NCBI GenBank assembly: GCA_937949945.1 | Contig: CALFEQ010000078.1 | Location: 1 to 17,025 of the forward strand | DNA: 17,025 nt | Direction of reading: 5' to 3' | Source of the DNA: an uncultured Myxococcales bacterium | GTDB lineage: Bacteria > Myxococcota_A > Polyangia > Polyangiales > Polyangiaceae | Shown here: piece by piece, positions 16,205 through 17,025 of the stretch | Numbering within the stretch: position 1 is the stretch's first letter | Layout: each line of letters starts with the position of its first letter | The notes under the pieces: generated by a model | Databases searched by the model: none | What the model was told of the DNA's origin: nothing | What the model saw: only the letters and a program-made list of their open reading frames with translations | Made by a program: the position numbers and the translations under genes

Positions 16205-16828
16205 ATGAGCGATCCTTTCCTGCTGCTCATCCTCTCTTCGCCGAGCGGTGCAGGCAAGACCACGCTGACGCGCAAGCTGCGCGAGAAATTCCCGAGCATG
16301 CGCTTCAGCGTCTCGCATACGACGCGCAAGCCGCGCGCGAACGAGACGGACGGCAAGGACTATCACTTCGTGGACCGCAAGACGTTCGAGGAGCTCGTCG
16401 AGCGCGACGCGTTCCTCGAGTGGGCGCACGTCCACGAGAACTGTTACGGGACGTCAATCGCCGAGGTCGAGCGCGCGAAGGCGGATCCGGATTGCAGCGG
16501 GATCATCTTCGACATCGACTACCAAGGCGCCCGGCAGATCCGCGCGAAGGTGCCGGACGCCGTCGCGGTGTTCATCCTCCCGCCGTCGATGACGGAGCTG
16601 GAGCGCCGCCTCCGTGGCCGGGCGAGCGACAGCGAGGAGCAGGTGCGGAAGCGTTTCGCCGCCGCGCACGTCGAGATCGAGCACTACGGCTTCTTCGACT
16701 ACCTCGTCGTGAACGACGACGTGGACGAAGCCTTCCGCCACCTCGAAGGGATCGTGCTCGCCGAGCGCTCGCGTCGCGTGCGGCGCGCCGAGCTCGCCGA
16801 GCGTCTCCTCCGCTCCGGCAAGCTCTGA
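16205..16828 (+). CDS. gmk: guanylate kinase
   Basis: Guanylate kinase phosphorylates GMP to GDP with ATP in the cytosol, feeding GTP and (p)ppGpp pools. The 207-residue length is standard. The P-loop SSPSGAGKTTL is at about 11-21, the GMP-binding segment has SHTTRKPRANETDGKDYHFV (about 39-58), and the family residues EWAHVHENCYGT, IIFDIDYQGARQI and the lid RLRGRASDSEEQVRKRF are all present. VVNDD near the C-terminus is also typical. The ATG at 16205 gives MSDPFLLLILSSPSG; a longer in-frame start at 16061 would run back into yicC and adds Arg/Ala-rich sequence without similarity. It follows yicC, as in many bacteria, but the 140-bp gap and its own -10 box suggest a separate promoter. Confidence 0.98.
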   Translation: MSDPFLLLILSSPSGAGKTTLTRKLREKFPSMRFSVSHTTRKPRANETDGKDYHFVDRKTFEELVERDAFLEWAHVHENCYGTSIAEVERAKADPDCSGIIFDIDYQGARQIRAKVPDAVAVFILPPSMTELERRLRGRASDSEEQVRKRFAAAHVEIEHYGFFDYLVVNDDVDEAFRHLEGIVLAERSRRVRRAELAERLLRSGKL

Positions 16829-16851
16829 GCCGCTCGCTCGGGCCTCGCCGC

Positions 16852-17025
16852 TCAGGCCTTGGGCGGCGGGGCGCTCGTCGCCTCCGGGACGGCGGCTTCG
16901 GCGTCCGCGTCCTCCGCCGAGGACGTGCCGGAGAGCGCCGCCGTCGTCTCCGGGCTCGCGTCGGCAGGGGTCGCGGCTTGCGCGCCGTCGGCCGTCGCCT
17001 CGGACGTCGTGGCGTCCGCCGAGGC
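16852..17025 (-). CDS. 3' end of an Ala/Thr-rich protein, partial
   Basis: The last 57 codons of a minus-strand gene appear to run from the right edge to TGA at 16852-16854. The translation is low-complexity, dominated by Ala, Thr, Ser, Asp, Glu and Pro, and ends TSAPPPKA. It looks like a disordered C-terminal tail; nothing identifies the protein. The frame has G/C at nearly all third positions and no stop for 174 bp, which is weak evidence in such GC-rich DNA. It is convergent with gmk (23-bp gap), and GGCCT/AGGCC near 16842-16859 could form a short stem between them. Confidence 0.5.
   Translation of the reverse strand, partial: ASADATTSEATADGAQAATPADASPETTAALSGTSSAEDADAEAAVPEATSAPPPKA

Overview
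This is high-GC DNA with strong G/C preference at codon third positions, many GTG starts, FHA plus sigma-54 activator architecture and many lipoproteins and outer-membrane proteins. It looks like a chromosomal segment of a myxobacterium (Myxococcota, most likely Polyangiales); this is inferred from gene style, not from a search. No tRNA, rRNA, CRISPR, insertion sequence or phage gene was seen.

Layout, left to right. (1) The 5' part of panB on the minus strand, cut by the window edge. (2) A divergent, overlapping plus-strand operon: a monoheme cytochrome c lipoprotein, a single-pass membrane protein and an FHA/AAA+/Fis sigma-54 activator. (3) A 271-bp gap bounded by inverted GGAGCCT-type heptamer repeats. 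(4) A coupled carbohydrate pair: malQ and a TreS-maltokinase fusion whose kinase half has lost its metal-binding motif. (5) A convergent four-gene minus-strand envelope operon: a Cys-rich lipoprotein, an SH3/beta-barrel protein, a DUF4266 lipoprotein ending in GGGCGCN and a DUF3570 outer-membrane protein. (6) Two small envelope-targeted ORFs. (7) A 403-residue protein with the synthetase signature motifs of RelA/SpoT enzymes but no HD, TGS or ACT domain. (8) A convergent zinc-ribbon, Pro-rich, tail-anchored protein. (9) A housekeeping group: DUF507, yicC and gmk, followed by the 3' end of an Ala/Thr-rich minus-strand gene cut by the window.

How the genes work together: malQ and treS should interconvert maltodextrin, maltose and trehalose. 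The cytochrome operon probably couples an envelope redox protein to a phospho-dependent transcription activator. The DUF4266/DUF3570 group is probably one envelope system of unknown function. gmk and the RelA/SpoT-like gene lie about 3 kb apart and both concern guanine nucleotides if the latter is active.

Most unusual points: the degenerate maltokinase active site, the divergent RelA/SpoT-like protein, a dispersed heptamer repeat family placed just after stop codons in gene orientation, the DUF4266/DUF3570 cluster with new partners, and a perfect 17-bp palindrome next to the start of the zinc-ribbon gene.
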